From Fremontodendron californicum (lineage: Eukaryota; Streptophyta; Magnoliopsida; Malvales; Malvaceae), in NCBI GenBank assembly GCA_030761205.1, contig JAULJL010000024.1:14931122-14995121 (forward strand): 64,000 nucleotides of DNA, in the 5' to 3' direction. Both the position numbers and the translations under genes were made by a program. This document shows positions 21,782-30,107 of this stretch, in pieces. Every line of letters starts with the position of its first letter. The stretch's first letter is position 1. Under the pieces are notes generated by a model, which saw only the letters and a program-made list of their open reading frames with translations, was not told the DNA's origin and did no database searches.

Positions 21782-23490
21782 ATTGTTGCTAGTCCCTAGC
21801 AACGACTCAATAAAAATAAAATAAGAAAATCTAATCTAATCCATTTTCGTTGGAAATCACGGTGGCACTTAGCATGTGACACAAGCCTTTAAACCCCTAG
21901 GTGTCCCTAGTGGACGAGTTTAGTCTCGTGAGGGTTTGCTAGAACGATACCCACAAACATTGAAAAACTAAAATATAAGTAAACTACATACACTAAAAAT
22001 ATTTACTCCTAATCCTTTCAATATAAATTAGAGACAATCTTTGAACAAGTCTTATAAACTAATCAATAGCTCAAAGAATTTCACAAAAATTCATGCTTGA
22101 CTGTAAATAAATGAGTTAAGCCAATATTAACATAACATATTTCAATCAAAATAGTGCATATTCAACTTAATCTCAACTTCTCACTATACTCTCATGATTT
22201 TCACTCTTTAAAGTAGTGGTAAAGTGTTTACACTCAATCAATCTCATGAAAACAGTTCTACCATATGCTTGCTTGTCCACCTATTCTCCACTATTTAGAT
22301 CATACAACTTCATAAATCAAGAGGTCTTTTTTCAAGGTTGTAATGGGGCCAAAGGGTTATAATGTGGTTAAAGAACAAAAGGATAAAGATATCACAAAGG
22401 TTCCAAAGAGTTCATAGAGTTTAGAGACATAATAAGATCATACAAATAAAACTTCTCAAAACTCTTATAAAGCACATAATAACATAGGCTAAATATTCAT
22501 GTTGAGCCTTTGCTTCATTCTAACCAACTTTGTAACATCTTTTTCTTTACTTTAACTAGAAGTTCAAGAGAAGATTTTTTTTTTTATTTTTAATATGGGA
22601 ATGTATTTGACAATGATCCCTTTCTTTTTCTCTTGACTTTTGCCTCTCTCCTCCCCCACACTTATCTTTCGTTCTAACCCAAATTTTCAAAAAGTATCCC
22701 TTGTTTTTGCAATATGTCTCAAAATATATAATCCATCTTTAGAACAAGGGTAAGGATATAAGTATATTTAGGCTAGGTGTAAGTTCTGGTTACCAATAAA
22801 ATAGCATATTTAATGTAGGCTCAAATTGGCTCACTAGTGGGGATGTTCTCTTAGAACATTAATAATGGATGGCTGTTTGGCTCTGGTTATAATCCTAATG
22901 CCTCTATCATATTCATGTTGTCACATGTATCAATATAGTCTCAGACGGTTTAAAGCAAGTTCTAGAGAATCATGTAATCATAAGAGCACTCAAGAAAGAA
23001 ATTAGATTGATTTGTATAATGCATCAATCATTATAGGCTCAAAAACTCACAAGGATGATTATACAAGTCAGATTAAGTCTAAACATGCTTCTTTCTCAAT
23101 CAACATATCATATTAACATTGGCTCATAAAAAGGTTGACATCAAGCTCAATTCTCATGAAAATCTTCTCACTAATAAATCTGTTTTAGACTTATGCAATT
23201 CATATCTCATCATTGTATTAAAAAGGAACTAGAACACATTAAAATAATAATAATAATAATAAAGACTCATAAAAAAAAATAGTAGACAAAAATAAAAGAA
23301 ATCCTAAATCGTTCCCCCCACACTTAATTCTTACATTGTCCTCAATGTAAGTCTATTAACCCAAATGAAAGAATCATGTGTAAGAGAAAAGAACTAATAA
23401 CATAAGAATAGGAATAACTAAGACTCAAAACAAAACAAACTCATGCAACCTAAATAATCCTAAAATACTAAACAAAAATTAACAAGTAAA
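21782..23490 (-). other. 3' UTR module of AthLOG, shared with TR-1
   Basis: Non-coding, colinear with 1908-3619. It includes the second polypurine-like motif and hairpin at 23313-23352 and an (AAT)n run near 23246-23262. Similarity to TR-1 stops close to 23495, where the block with the extra genes begins. Confidence 0.82.
23313..23352 (-). other. Internal polypurine-like motif plus perfect 8-bp hairpin
   Basis: CCCCCCACACTTAA, then TTACATTG-TCCT-CAATGTAA on the plus strand, identical in layout to 3453-3492 of TR-1. Confidence 0.7.
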
Positions 23491-23504
23491 CATAAAAAGA
23501 TTAA

Positions 23505-23715
23505 AATCAAACTGACAAGGTATGTCTCAAGTCTCCCTTACTCAGACCTTGTTCAGAATGAATACTTCTGAATTGCTTAAAACACAACAAACTTTTTTTT
23601 TTTTTGAAAGAAGAAATCAAACTGACAAGGTATGTCTCAAGTCTCCCTTACTCAGACCTTGTTCAGAATGAATACTTCTAAATGGCTTAAAACACATCAA
23701 TTTTTTTTTTTTTTT
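23505..23715 (-). repeat. Two 110-bp direct repeats ending in A-tracts
   Basis: Units at 23505-23614 and 23615-23715 share 'aatcaaactgacaagg', 'ctcccttactcagacc' and 'cagaatgaatacttct'. Each has a T-run on the plus strand (13 bases at 23593-23605, 15 bases at 23701-23715), i.e. an A-tract on the element strand, downstream of the LOG gene. Confidence 0.9.
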
Positions 23716-23833
23716 AAATTAGCAAAATATGTCCCTTACCCCCTACTAAAGGTAGAATTTAGGAGATATTACCTGCAGAGGTTGCTAACCACTTATTATA
23801 ACTGAGACACAACAAACAAAATGTTAGATAATG

Positions 23834-24482
23834 TCACAAAGACAGAGTGCAATCCACTCCTTGCTCGTCCATATCTCTTTTTCTTTTTCCGAGCGTTTGC
23901 GAAACAACCGTAGCAGATAAATACTCATAAGCTTGGAGCTTTTTGAGTAAATCTTCAATGGTTGTAGCAGAAATTATGGTTCTCCTTGCCTCTGAAAACA
24001 TGAATCCATTATCCACAGCATTATCTAATATATGAAAGCAAATTACTAAAATAACCATTAATATTAAGCAAACCAATGGGTTTCTTATTTGTGACCAAAG
24101 ATGACCAAGAAGCCACGCAAGCTATTTCTTCCAATGTACCCAAACCTCCTGGTAAAGCAATGAATGCATTGGCAGAATGGTACATGATTGTTATCCGTTC
24201 AGGGATACTCCAGACTTGTATTTCCTTACCCACGGTAGGTCCACAAAAACCTGTGAATAGTTTTGGCACGATTCCTAGAACTGGACTTCCTCCGGCGTGT
24301 GCTGATGTAGCGACTGCTCCCATTAAACCCGTACTACCGCCTCCATAAATCAACTGGATCTTTTGTTGGGCAAGTATTACTCCAACTCTTATGGCTTCAT
24401 CAGCGAATATGTTATTTTTCCCTGGATAAGCACCTCCAAAGACACAAATTTTTTTAATGCGCTGGGACGAAGTACTTTCCAT
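23834..24482 (-). pseudogene. Intronless LOG-family gene (cytokinin riboside monophosphate phosphoribohydrolase), one frameshift
   Basis: Minus-strand frame from ATG at 24480-24482. LOG enzymes release active cytokinin base from cytokinin riboside 5'-monophosphate in the cytosol. Visible features are KKICVFGGAYPGKN near the N-terminus, LIYGGGSTGLMG (residues 44-55), an ER pair (95-96) and PGGLGTLEEI (111-120), the family signature with Leu where Tyr is usual (PGGYGTxEE), then KPIGLLNINGY. The frame stops after residue 153 because of one extra base near 24026; the shifted frame continues with DNAVDNGF ... LLKKLQAY, the normal LOG C-terminus, to a stop at 23834. Together about 215 codons, the usual family length. 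Plant LOG genes normally have several introns; none is seen, which suggests a cDNA origin. Divergent from typical LOGs (no MHERK). Activity of the truncated product is doubtful. Confidence 0.85.
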
Positions 24483-24844
24483 TTTTTTTTCAAGTGCCTG
24501 AAAGAGAATGAGTACATGGTGTAATATATAGAGGACTGAGTAATGAATCAGACAAGAGTAATAATGTCGCCGAAAGTGTATTTGACCTGTCAGAAGAAAA
24601 TGTTAACCTAACAAAAGATTTTTGCGTGATTTCAGGAAGAAAATCAAAAAGAGAAGAAAAATCAACCGTAAAAGACCAATGCAAAAACAAAACGAGAATA
24701 ATTACACAAATCTAACAACACGTAAATTAAACCGAAATGAAGTTATTGCAAATCAAACCAAAAGTTGAGAAGTCATTTATTGTAGTTGTGATTGTGGCTC
24801 ACATCTTCCTCTGGTTTTACGTCCAGAAACGGCTTAAACGCCTT
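24483..24844 (-). other. Spacer between the Cys-rich ORF and the LOG gene
   Basis: No gene. On the minus strand it runs from the Cys-rich ORF stop to the LOG start and is AT-rich, with a TATATATTAC motif at about 24519-24530 and TTCTCTTTCAG, resembling a 3' splice site, near 24500. It could be a 3' UTR, a 5' UTR or a captured promoter; I cannot decide. Confidence 0.4.
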
Positions 24845-25381
24845 CTATGAGTCGAGGATATGCTTCCCATCCAGTTTTCTTACAAGCTGGCAAACAGGGT
24901 CTTTTAACATCAGATTCCCAAGATGTTGCCATTCCCTTTGGAATTGCGGCCATAAATCAAGAATTTCTCTTTGTACGTCTCCACTAGGATGCGTCTCAAG
25001 AGAAAGTTGGATATTACCCAAATTCTCCTTACTCAGTCCATCCTTAATGAATTCAATTTTATCATCTCGATTAGAGGACGGAATCCCAATAGAACGACAT
25101 TTACCGTTACACGTCCATCGTGCACATTTATGGCAATTTGAACTCATGCGCTTTGCTCGTCGCTTCTTTGCAAAAGTGCTTCTACCTGTACCTGGTAAAT
25201 GCAAAACAGGAAGATATTCATCTTCACGTACCTTGGCTTCAATTATCCAACGTATGTCTTCAGGAATCCCTTTGTGCATAAGCATTCTTAATCTTTCAAA
25301 TCGAACTTGGTAAAGCTTCAGTAAAATATTTCGAGGAAAAGGAGGAAATCGTTTCTGCAATCTTGTGAGAATATCATCCAT
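24845..25381 (-). CDS. Unrecognised Cys-rich protein carried by AthLOG
   Basis: An intact frame of 178 codons, start chosen at the Met of MDDILTRLQK. An upstream in-frame Met would add 16 mostly Phe/Asn residues encoded by a T-rich leader and is less likely. I do not recognise the family. It has an N-terminal part that is basic and amphipathic (RFPPFPRNILLKLYQVRFERL), a basic stretch (FAKKRRAKRM, 70-79), a compact CX2CX4CX3C motif (C83, C86, C91, C95) that may bind zinc, and a Trp-rich C-terminal part (LDLWPQFQREWQHL). There is no signal peptide or membrane segment. It lies between the gag frame and the LOG gene, same sense. A TATATAAAT motif at about 25420-25428 sits some 40 bases upstream. 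It could be a captured host gene or an accessory element gene. An opposite-strand open frame (24792-25313) is its shadow. Confidence 0.6.
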   Translation of the reverse strand: MDDILTRLQKRFPPFPRNILLKLYQVRFERLRMLMHKGIPEDIRWIIEAKVREDEYLPVLHLPGTGRSTFAKKRRAKRMSSNCHKCARWTCNGKCRSIGIPSSNRDDKIEFIKDGLSKENLGNIQLSLETHPSGDVQREILDLWPQFQREWQHLGNLMLKDPVCQLVRKLDGKHILDS

Positions 25382-25419
25382 CTTGAAAAAAAAAATGAAA
25401 AAGAAATTGAAAGAGAAAT

Positions 25420-25428
25420 TTATATACA
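25420..25428 (-). promoter_or_regulatory. TATA-like box upstream of the Cys-rich ORF
   Basis: The minus strand reads TATATAAAT about 40 bases before the chosen start, followed by a pyrimidine-rich leader. Suggests a private promoter or a retained 5' region; not tested. Confidence 0.35.
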
Positions 25429-25515
25429 ATATCAGTTTTGTGGGTAGCTGATGGAACCGACTTAAATAATCACGGAGTACCGTTATCCGCCATTTAACCG
25501 GGGTTAAAAAAAATG

Positions 25516-25534
25516 TTTTTTTTTTTTTTTTTTT
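25516..25534 (-). repeat. A19 tract between gag frame and captured genes
   Basis: Nineteen T on the plus strand, i.e. A19 on the element strand, 27 bases after the Gag stop. It marks the upstream edge of the block holding the two extra genes. Confidence 0.85.
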
Positions 25535-25561
25535 GAAGATTAGTAAAAATTATATTTACAT

Positions 25562-28345
25562 CTAGTTATTTTCAAAACAAGGATCAGAAAGAAAAACAAC
25601 CTCTTCTTGAGTAACATGATTTTCCAAAAAGAGTTTGAGTCTTTGTCCATTTACCTTGAATACGTTACCATTTTTAGGATTCTCAATGTCAACTGTTCCA
25701 TAATGATACACATGCTTAACCACAGATGGGCCAGTCCATCTTGATCTCAACTTACCAGGAAATATGTGAAGTCTAGAATTATAAAGTAGAACTTTTTGCC
25801 CAACATCAAATATTTTTCTTGAAATTAACTTGTCATGAAAGGCTTTAGTTCTTTCTTTATGAATTTTAGAATTCTCATATGCATCTTTTCTGAGTTCCTC
25901 AAGTTCATTTATGACTGGAAAAGTTTCATTCTCACCCAAAAAGGAATATTTTAGCTCGGATGGCAATTGTTTTAAATCCAGCTTGGGTGGTTCAATAGTT
26001 GATGGTACAGTGACATTTGTGAGTGATGGAAGTTCCTCAAACTTTTGTTTCCAACAATGCTTATCCTGAAAAGAATTTAACAAAGAATCAGTGTGTGAAA
26101 TTTCTGAAGCATTATCAAACTCACATTCAATTAAATAAGCTTCTAAAGGATCATGAAATGTGGTAGTGGTGAGATGTTCATGAACAAGTTCTTCAATGAA
26201 ATCCACTTCATGTACTTCTGAATCATCACCAGGTTGCTTGCAAATGTTGAACACATTTAATTCTAAAGTCATATTTCCAAAAGAAATGTTCAAATTACCA
26301 TTCCTGCAATTTATCAGAGCATTAGAAGTTGCAAGAAATGGACGGCCTAATATAACAGGAATTTGAACATTTGGATTTGAAACAGGATGTGTGTCCAAAA
26401 CAATAAAATCAACAGGGAAGTAAAAATTATCAATTTGAACCAAAACATCTTCAACTATCCCTCGAGGAATTTTTACAGAACGATCAGCTAGTTGAAGTGT
26501 AACAGGTGTTTCCTTGAGTTCACCTAAACCTAACTGTTGATAAACAGAAAAAGGCAAAAGATTAACACTAGCACCAAGATCAAGCAATGCACGTTCTATT
26601 CTAGTGTTTCCAATGATGCATGAGATTGTTGGACATCCAGGATCTTTGAATTTTGGTGGAGTAAGGTGCTGAATGATTGAGCTCACACTTTCCGTCAGAA
26701 ATGCTTTCTTTTGTACATTATGTTTCCTTTTAACTGTGCACATGTCCTTCAAAAATTTAGCATAAGATGGAACTTGTTTGATTGCATCCAATAAAGGAAT
26801 GTTAATCTTAACTTGTTTGAAAAGTTCATAAATTTCTGCATTTTGATTCAAATTCTTTATTGTTTGCAACCTTTGAGGAAAAGGAGCAGGATGCATACCT
26901 TTTTCTTTGTCCAAATTTTCAAGAAGTTCAGACTTACCATCATCCTTACCATTACTTTTCGGAGGGGAAGGAGGATCTTGGTCTTTTGATGGAATGTTTT
27001 TGTCAATTGCCTTTCCACTTCGAAGAGTTGTGATAGAACTGGCATTTTCCTGTTGAGTTTCATTGGAGCAAGAAACAAGACATTGAGTAGAAGGGTTAGG
27101 CTGAGGTTGAGCAGGAAACTTACCTTTTTCTTGAGTGCGTAATGAAGCTGTCAATGTGGACAAGGTGTTTTTGATCTCATTGATGTCCTGTGAAGTTTGG
27201 TTATTCACATTTGCTTGTGTTTGCATGAATGCTTGCAATGTCTCTTCCAAGGTTTGTACACGTGAAGGTTGATAGGAAAAAGTGTTGCCCGGCTTTTGAG
27301 ATTGTGGTACCTGAACATGATTATTATTCCGCCAATTGAAGTTGGGATGATTTCTCCATTCAGGGTTATACGTTTCAGAGTAAGGAGAAGGAAAAGGCTT
27401 TTTAAATGTGTTTATGGAATTTACTTGATCATGCAACGCTTCTTTAAGAATGGGAATGTTTGGACATTCAGAAGTGGGGTGTCCCATGATTTCACAAATT
27501 CCACAACTTTCTTCATTTTTAACCGTTTTGACTTCTTTTACTTCTCTAAGTTCCATCCCTTCAATCTTTCTAGCCAAATTAGCTACTTTAGCTTTTATCT
27601 CATCTTCTTGACTAAAATGATATTTACCTCTGTTAGAAACAAGATTAGATCTATTGGAACTTTCAGAGGAATTATCTGTGTGCCAGGCTTGAGAGTTATC
27701 TGCCAAATGGTCTAGGTAGTCAAAGGCTTCTTCAGGTTCTTTTTCTAGAAACTCACCGTTACACATTGTTTCAACAAATTGTTTAGTTTTGGGAGTTAAA
27801 CTTTCATAAAAGAAACTAATAAGACGCCATTTTTCAAAACCATGATGTGGACAAGAACTTAACAAATCTTTAAAACGCTCCCAGCACTGAAAAAATGCTT
27901 CATTTTGATTTTGATTGAAATTTTGAATCTGTCTTTTCAAAGCAGTAGTTTTATGTGTTGGGAAAATTTTCTTTAGAAACTCAGTTTGTAATTCTTGCCA
28001 TGTGCCAATTGACCTTGGTTTTAAATTATGAAGCCAAATTTTTGCTTTATCTTTTAAAGAAAAAGGAAATAATTTTAGCTTGACAATTTCATTTGTACAT
28101 TGTTGGTCATTAAAGGTAACACATACATCTTCGAAGTCTTTTAGAAACGAGTAAGCACTTTCCGATTCTAACCCATGGAAATTTGGAAGCAAAGCTATCA
28201 TACCTGGTTTAAAACGAAAGTTGTTTGCATTGAGAGGAAAAATAAAACAAGAGGGTGATGAGCTTCGAGTTGGTTGCAAGTAGTCACGCATGGTGCGTAC
28301 TTGTCTGTTCTCATCTTCAGCATGAACACTTTCATTGTCAGCCAT
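25562..28345 (-). CDS. Gag-protease-integrase tail fusion polyprotein of AthLOG
   Basis: An uninterrupted frame of 927 codons. Residues about 45-200 are an Athila-type Gag capsid region (AKIWLHNLKPRSIGTWQELQ, FFQCWERFKDLLSSCPHHG). At about 280-295 is a CX2CX4HX4C zinc knuckle (CGICEIMGHPTSEC). Residues about 585-700 are the aspartic protease with the Athila form of the active site (LLDLGASVNLLP) and VILGRPFLATSNALI. The linker before RT (ELKYSFLGENETFPVI, about 795-810) then joins directly to NELEELRKDAYENSKIHKERT, the start of the integrase C-terminal part, which runs to the end (KLRSRWTGPSVV, NGQRLKLF). RT, RNase H and the integrase catalytic core, normally about a thousand residues, are missing without loss of frame. 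The intact length suggests recent or continuing use, with enzymes supplied in trans. Start: first Met, about 250 bases after the primer site. Confidence 0.92.
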   Translation of the reverse strand: MADNESVHAEDENRQVRTMRDYLQPTRSSSPSCFIFPLNANNFRFKPGMIALLPNFHGLESESAYSFLKDFEDVCVTFNDQQCTNEIVKLKLFPFSLKDKAKIWLHNLKPRSIGTWQELQTEFLKKIFPTHKTTALKRQIQNFNQNQNEAFFQCWERFKDLLSSCPHHGFEKWRLISFFYESLTPKTKQFVETMCNGEFLEKEPEEAFDYLDHLADNSQAWHTDNSSESSNRSNLVSNRGKYHFSQEDEIKAKVANLARKIEGMELREVKEVKTVKNEESCGICEIMGHPTSECPNIPILKEALHDQVNSINTFKKPFPSPYSETYNPEWRNHPNFNWRNNNHVQVPQSQKPGNTFSYQPSRVQTLEETLQAFMQTQANVNNQTSQDINEIKNTLSTLTASLRTQEKGKFPAQPQPNPSTQCLVSCSNETQQENASSITTLRSGKAIDKNIPSKDQDPPSPPKSNGKDDGKSELLENLDKEKGMHPAPFPQRLQTIKNLNQNAEIYELFKQVKINIPLLDAIKQVPSYAKFLKDMCTVKRKHNVQKKAFLTESVSSIIQHLTPPKFKDPGCPTISCIIGNTRIERALLDLGASVNLLPFSVYQQLGLGELKETPVTLQLADRSVKIPRGIVEDVLVQIDNFYFPVDFIVLDTHPVSNPNVQIPVILGRPFLATSNALINCRNGNLNISFGNMTLELNVFNICKQPGDDSEVHEVDFIEELVHEHLTTTTFHDPLEAYLIECEFDNASEISHTDSLLNSFQDKHCWKQKFEELPSLTNVTVPSTIEPPKLDLKQLPSELKYSFLGENETFPVINELEELRKDAYENSKIHKERTKAFHDKLISRKIFDVGQKVLLYNSRLHIFPGKLRSRWTGPSVVKHVYHYGTVDIENPKNGNVFKVNGQRLKLFLENHVTQEEVVFLSDPCFENN

Positions 28346-28576
28346 GGTAGGAGTTGTATTAGAAAGATTACCTGAAAAAGTTTCACAATAAAATCTAACT
28401 AAACGACGAGATCTAAAATCACGTCGCCAAACAAAAATAAAACAAAGTTAATATACAATATAAATATAAATATATAGAAAATTAGGCGGTATAACCAGCC
28501 AATAAAAATAAATATAGGCGGTATAACCAGCCAATAAAAATAAATATACTTATAAACTTATATACTTAGTATTGCC
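28346..28576 (-). other. 5' leader of AthLOG
   Basis: Non-coding leader between primer site and gag. It holds a 32-bp direct repeat (28484-28515 and 28516-28546) with 'aggcggtataaccagcc', in which GGCGGT-ATAA-CCAGCC offers a weak hairpin. Confidence 0.6.
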
Positions 28577-28594
28577 TCCCCGGCAACGGCGCCA
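28577..28594 (-). other. Primer binding site of AthLOG (tRNA-Asp)
   Basis: On the minus strand TGGCGCCGTTGCCGGGGA, six bases from the 5' LTR, is an exact 18-base complement of the 3' end of plant tRNA-Asp including CCA. Confidence 0.93.
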
Positions 28595-28600
28595 AAAACT

Positions 28601-30102
28601 TGATGGAGACTCAATTAAGAGTTGTAAACCCAAGTGCAGGTTATGTTCAAGTAATAAATTCTCGGGTGTCCGAGGTCGAACCACAGGGAAGCGTATTAGT
28701 AAGTATAAGTTTATAAATATATAAGACAAAGAAAGTAAACAAGATATTAGGGAATCAACAACAAAATAAGATAAACAAGATATTAGAGAACAAAATAAAC
28801 AAAATATAAAAGAAATTAAACAAGATATAAAAAACAATAAGAAAAGATGTTGAGGTTAGAGAATCCACTCTTGGTGTTATGCTAAGATTAATCTTGTTTT
28901 ATTACACAATTGAAATCCACACATAAAGGAGGTTCCAATCGGAAGGTTTAGCAATTCAGTCCAAATTGTCCAACGTCCATAGCATATGATATTATGTTCA
29001 TTTGGTGTCCTCAAAACTCATAAAAAGAGTCCAAGCATTCCTTATGCCAAGGTATATGTCTACAACAAATCAAGGTTATGAAACCAAGCATTTATTGTGC
29101 CATTTTCATTGTCAATAATGAATCAAGATCCCTACTTTGCAAGTATGATTTTAAACCAAAAGAAAATATTATCTATACTAGTGTTTATAAATGATAATTC
29201 ATTTTAGCTCATGTTTAAGAGACTAACCTTAGCATTTACCAAGAGCTTCACCTCATCACCTCAACAATATGATTAGCAATACATACTAGATATGAATAAA
29301 ATGAAAAGAAATGTAATAAACATAAGTAAATAAAGAAAAAGAAAACTAGAGAAAGGAAATAAGAAGAAAACTTAGAGAATTTTATTACAATGGCTAATAT
29401 CCTCCCAATCTCCCTTTAATGCTCATCCAAGGCCCTCTATTTATACACATTTTGGAGAGCTAAATGACAAGAGACAAGCTTTATAAATTTCAAAGGTAGG
29501 TATAATAGGTGGGTGCATTTTTCTAACAATTTTCGTCATATTGTATGACAATTCTGATCAGCCAGCTTGATGGTCGATTTTGTCAATGTTGGAGGCTCGA
29601 TCTGATCAAATGGTCTTCTAGAAAAATATACCCCTATCAGTTAAGGATCCATAGCCGTTGGAATAAGATCATTTGCTCATGTGGATCGGATGGTATGGTC
29701 AAAATACCAAAACAGGTCAGCACAGACGTCATTGCACATCAGCCAACTTGATGGTCGATTTCGCTAGGGAAAACGACTCCGTTTCAAGAAGTGTAAAACA
29801 TGAAAAAGATAGATATACCTCTTAAATTTGCACTGTAAAAAATTCAGCCTTATTGCTTCAGTGAAACGCCAGATATAGCGGATAAGGAAAAAGGTGTCGG
29901 AACTGGAACTGAACTGGATTTGCCCTTAATTGTTGATTTAACCTAGTAATCTGAAATCACTCAAAGAAACTCGTGAAAAACACTAAATTACATAAAAATA
30001 TAAAATATCATAAACACAATTAGACTAAGCAATAATAACTCATATTTGACACAAAACAATAATAAAACATAACTAAGAACTATATAATTATACGAGTTAT
30101 CA
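28601..30102 (-). repeat. 5' LTR of AthLOG
   Basis: 1502 bp, same ends and same length as the 3' LTR, no indels seen. About 15 substitutions, all in the part after about 29309 (mainly U3). Confidence 0.95.
29437..29445 (-). promoter_or_regulatory. TATA box in AthLOG 5' LTR
   Basis: TATAAATAG on the minus strand, intact, at the same LTR offset (836) as in the 3' LTR. Transcription would start some 30 bases further on and run through gag, the Cys-rich ORF and LOG. Confidence 0.65.
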
Positions 30103-30107
30103 AGGAG
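30103..30107. repeat. Target site duplication AGGAG (right) of AthLOG
   Basis: Exact copy of 20260-20264 directly after the terminal CA. Confidence 0.92.

Larger units (their letters stand above)
20265..30102 (-). mobile_element. AthLOG: non-autonomous Athila-like LTR element carrying a LOG gene and a Cys-rich ORF
   Basis: A 9838-bp element on the minus strand in the gag of Ogre-A, with a perfect AGGAG duplication. The two 1502-bp LTRs differ at about 15 positions by my count. In element order: 5' LTR, exact tRNA-Asp primer site, leader, a 927-codon Gag-protease-integrase-tail frame, an A19 tract, a Cys-rich ORF of 178 codons, a LOG-family gene with one frameshift, two 110-bp direct repeats ending in A-tracts, a 3' UTR shared with TR-1, polypurine tract, 3' LTR. 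RT, RNase H and integrase core are absent, so it needs enzymes from another element. It is the youngest large insertion here: it interrupts Ogre-A and is itself uninterrupted. Confidence 0.92.

Noticed and set aside
24792..25313. 173-codon plus-strand frame
   Set aside because: Antisense shadow of the Cys-rich ORF; the minus-strand frame has the better start and composition.
28577..28594. tRNA-like sequence (CCCCGGCAACGGCGCCA)
   Set aside because: Only the 3' end of tRNA-Asp is matched, next to an LTR; it is a primer binding site, not a tRNA gene.
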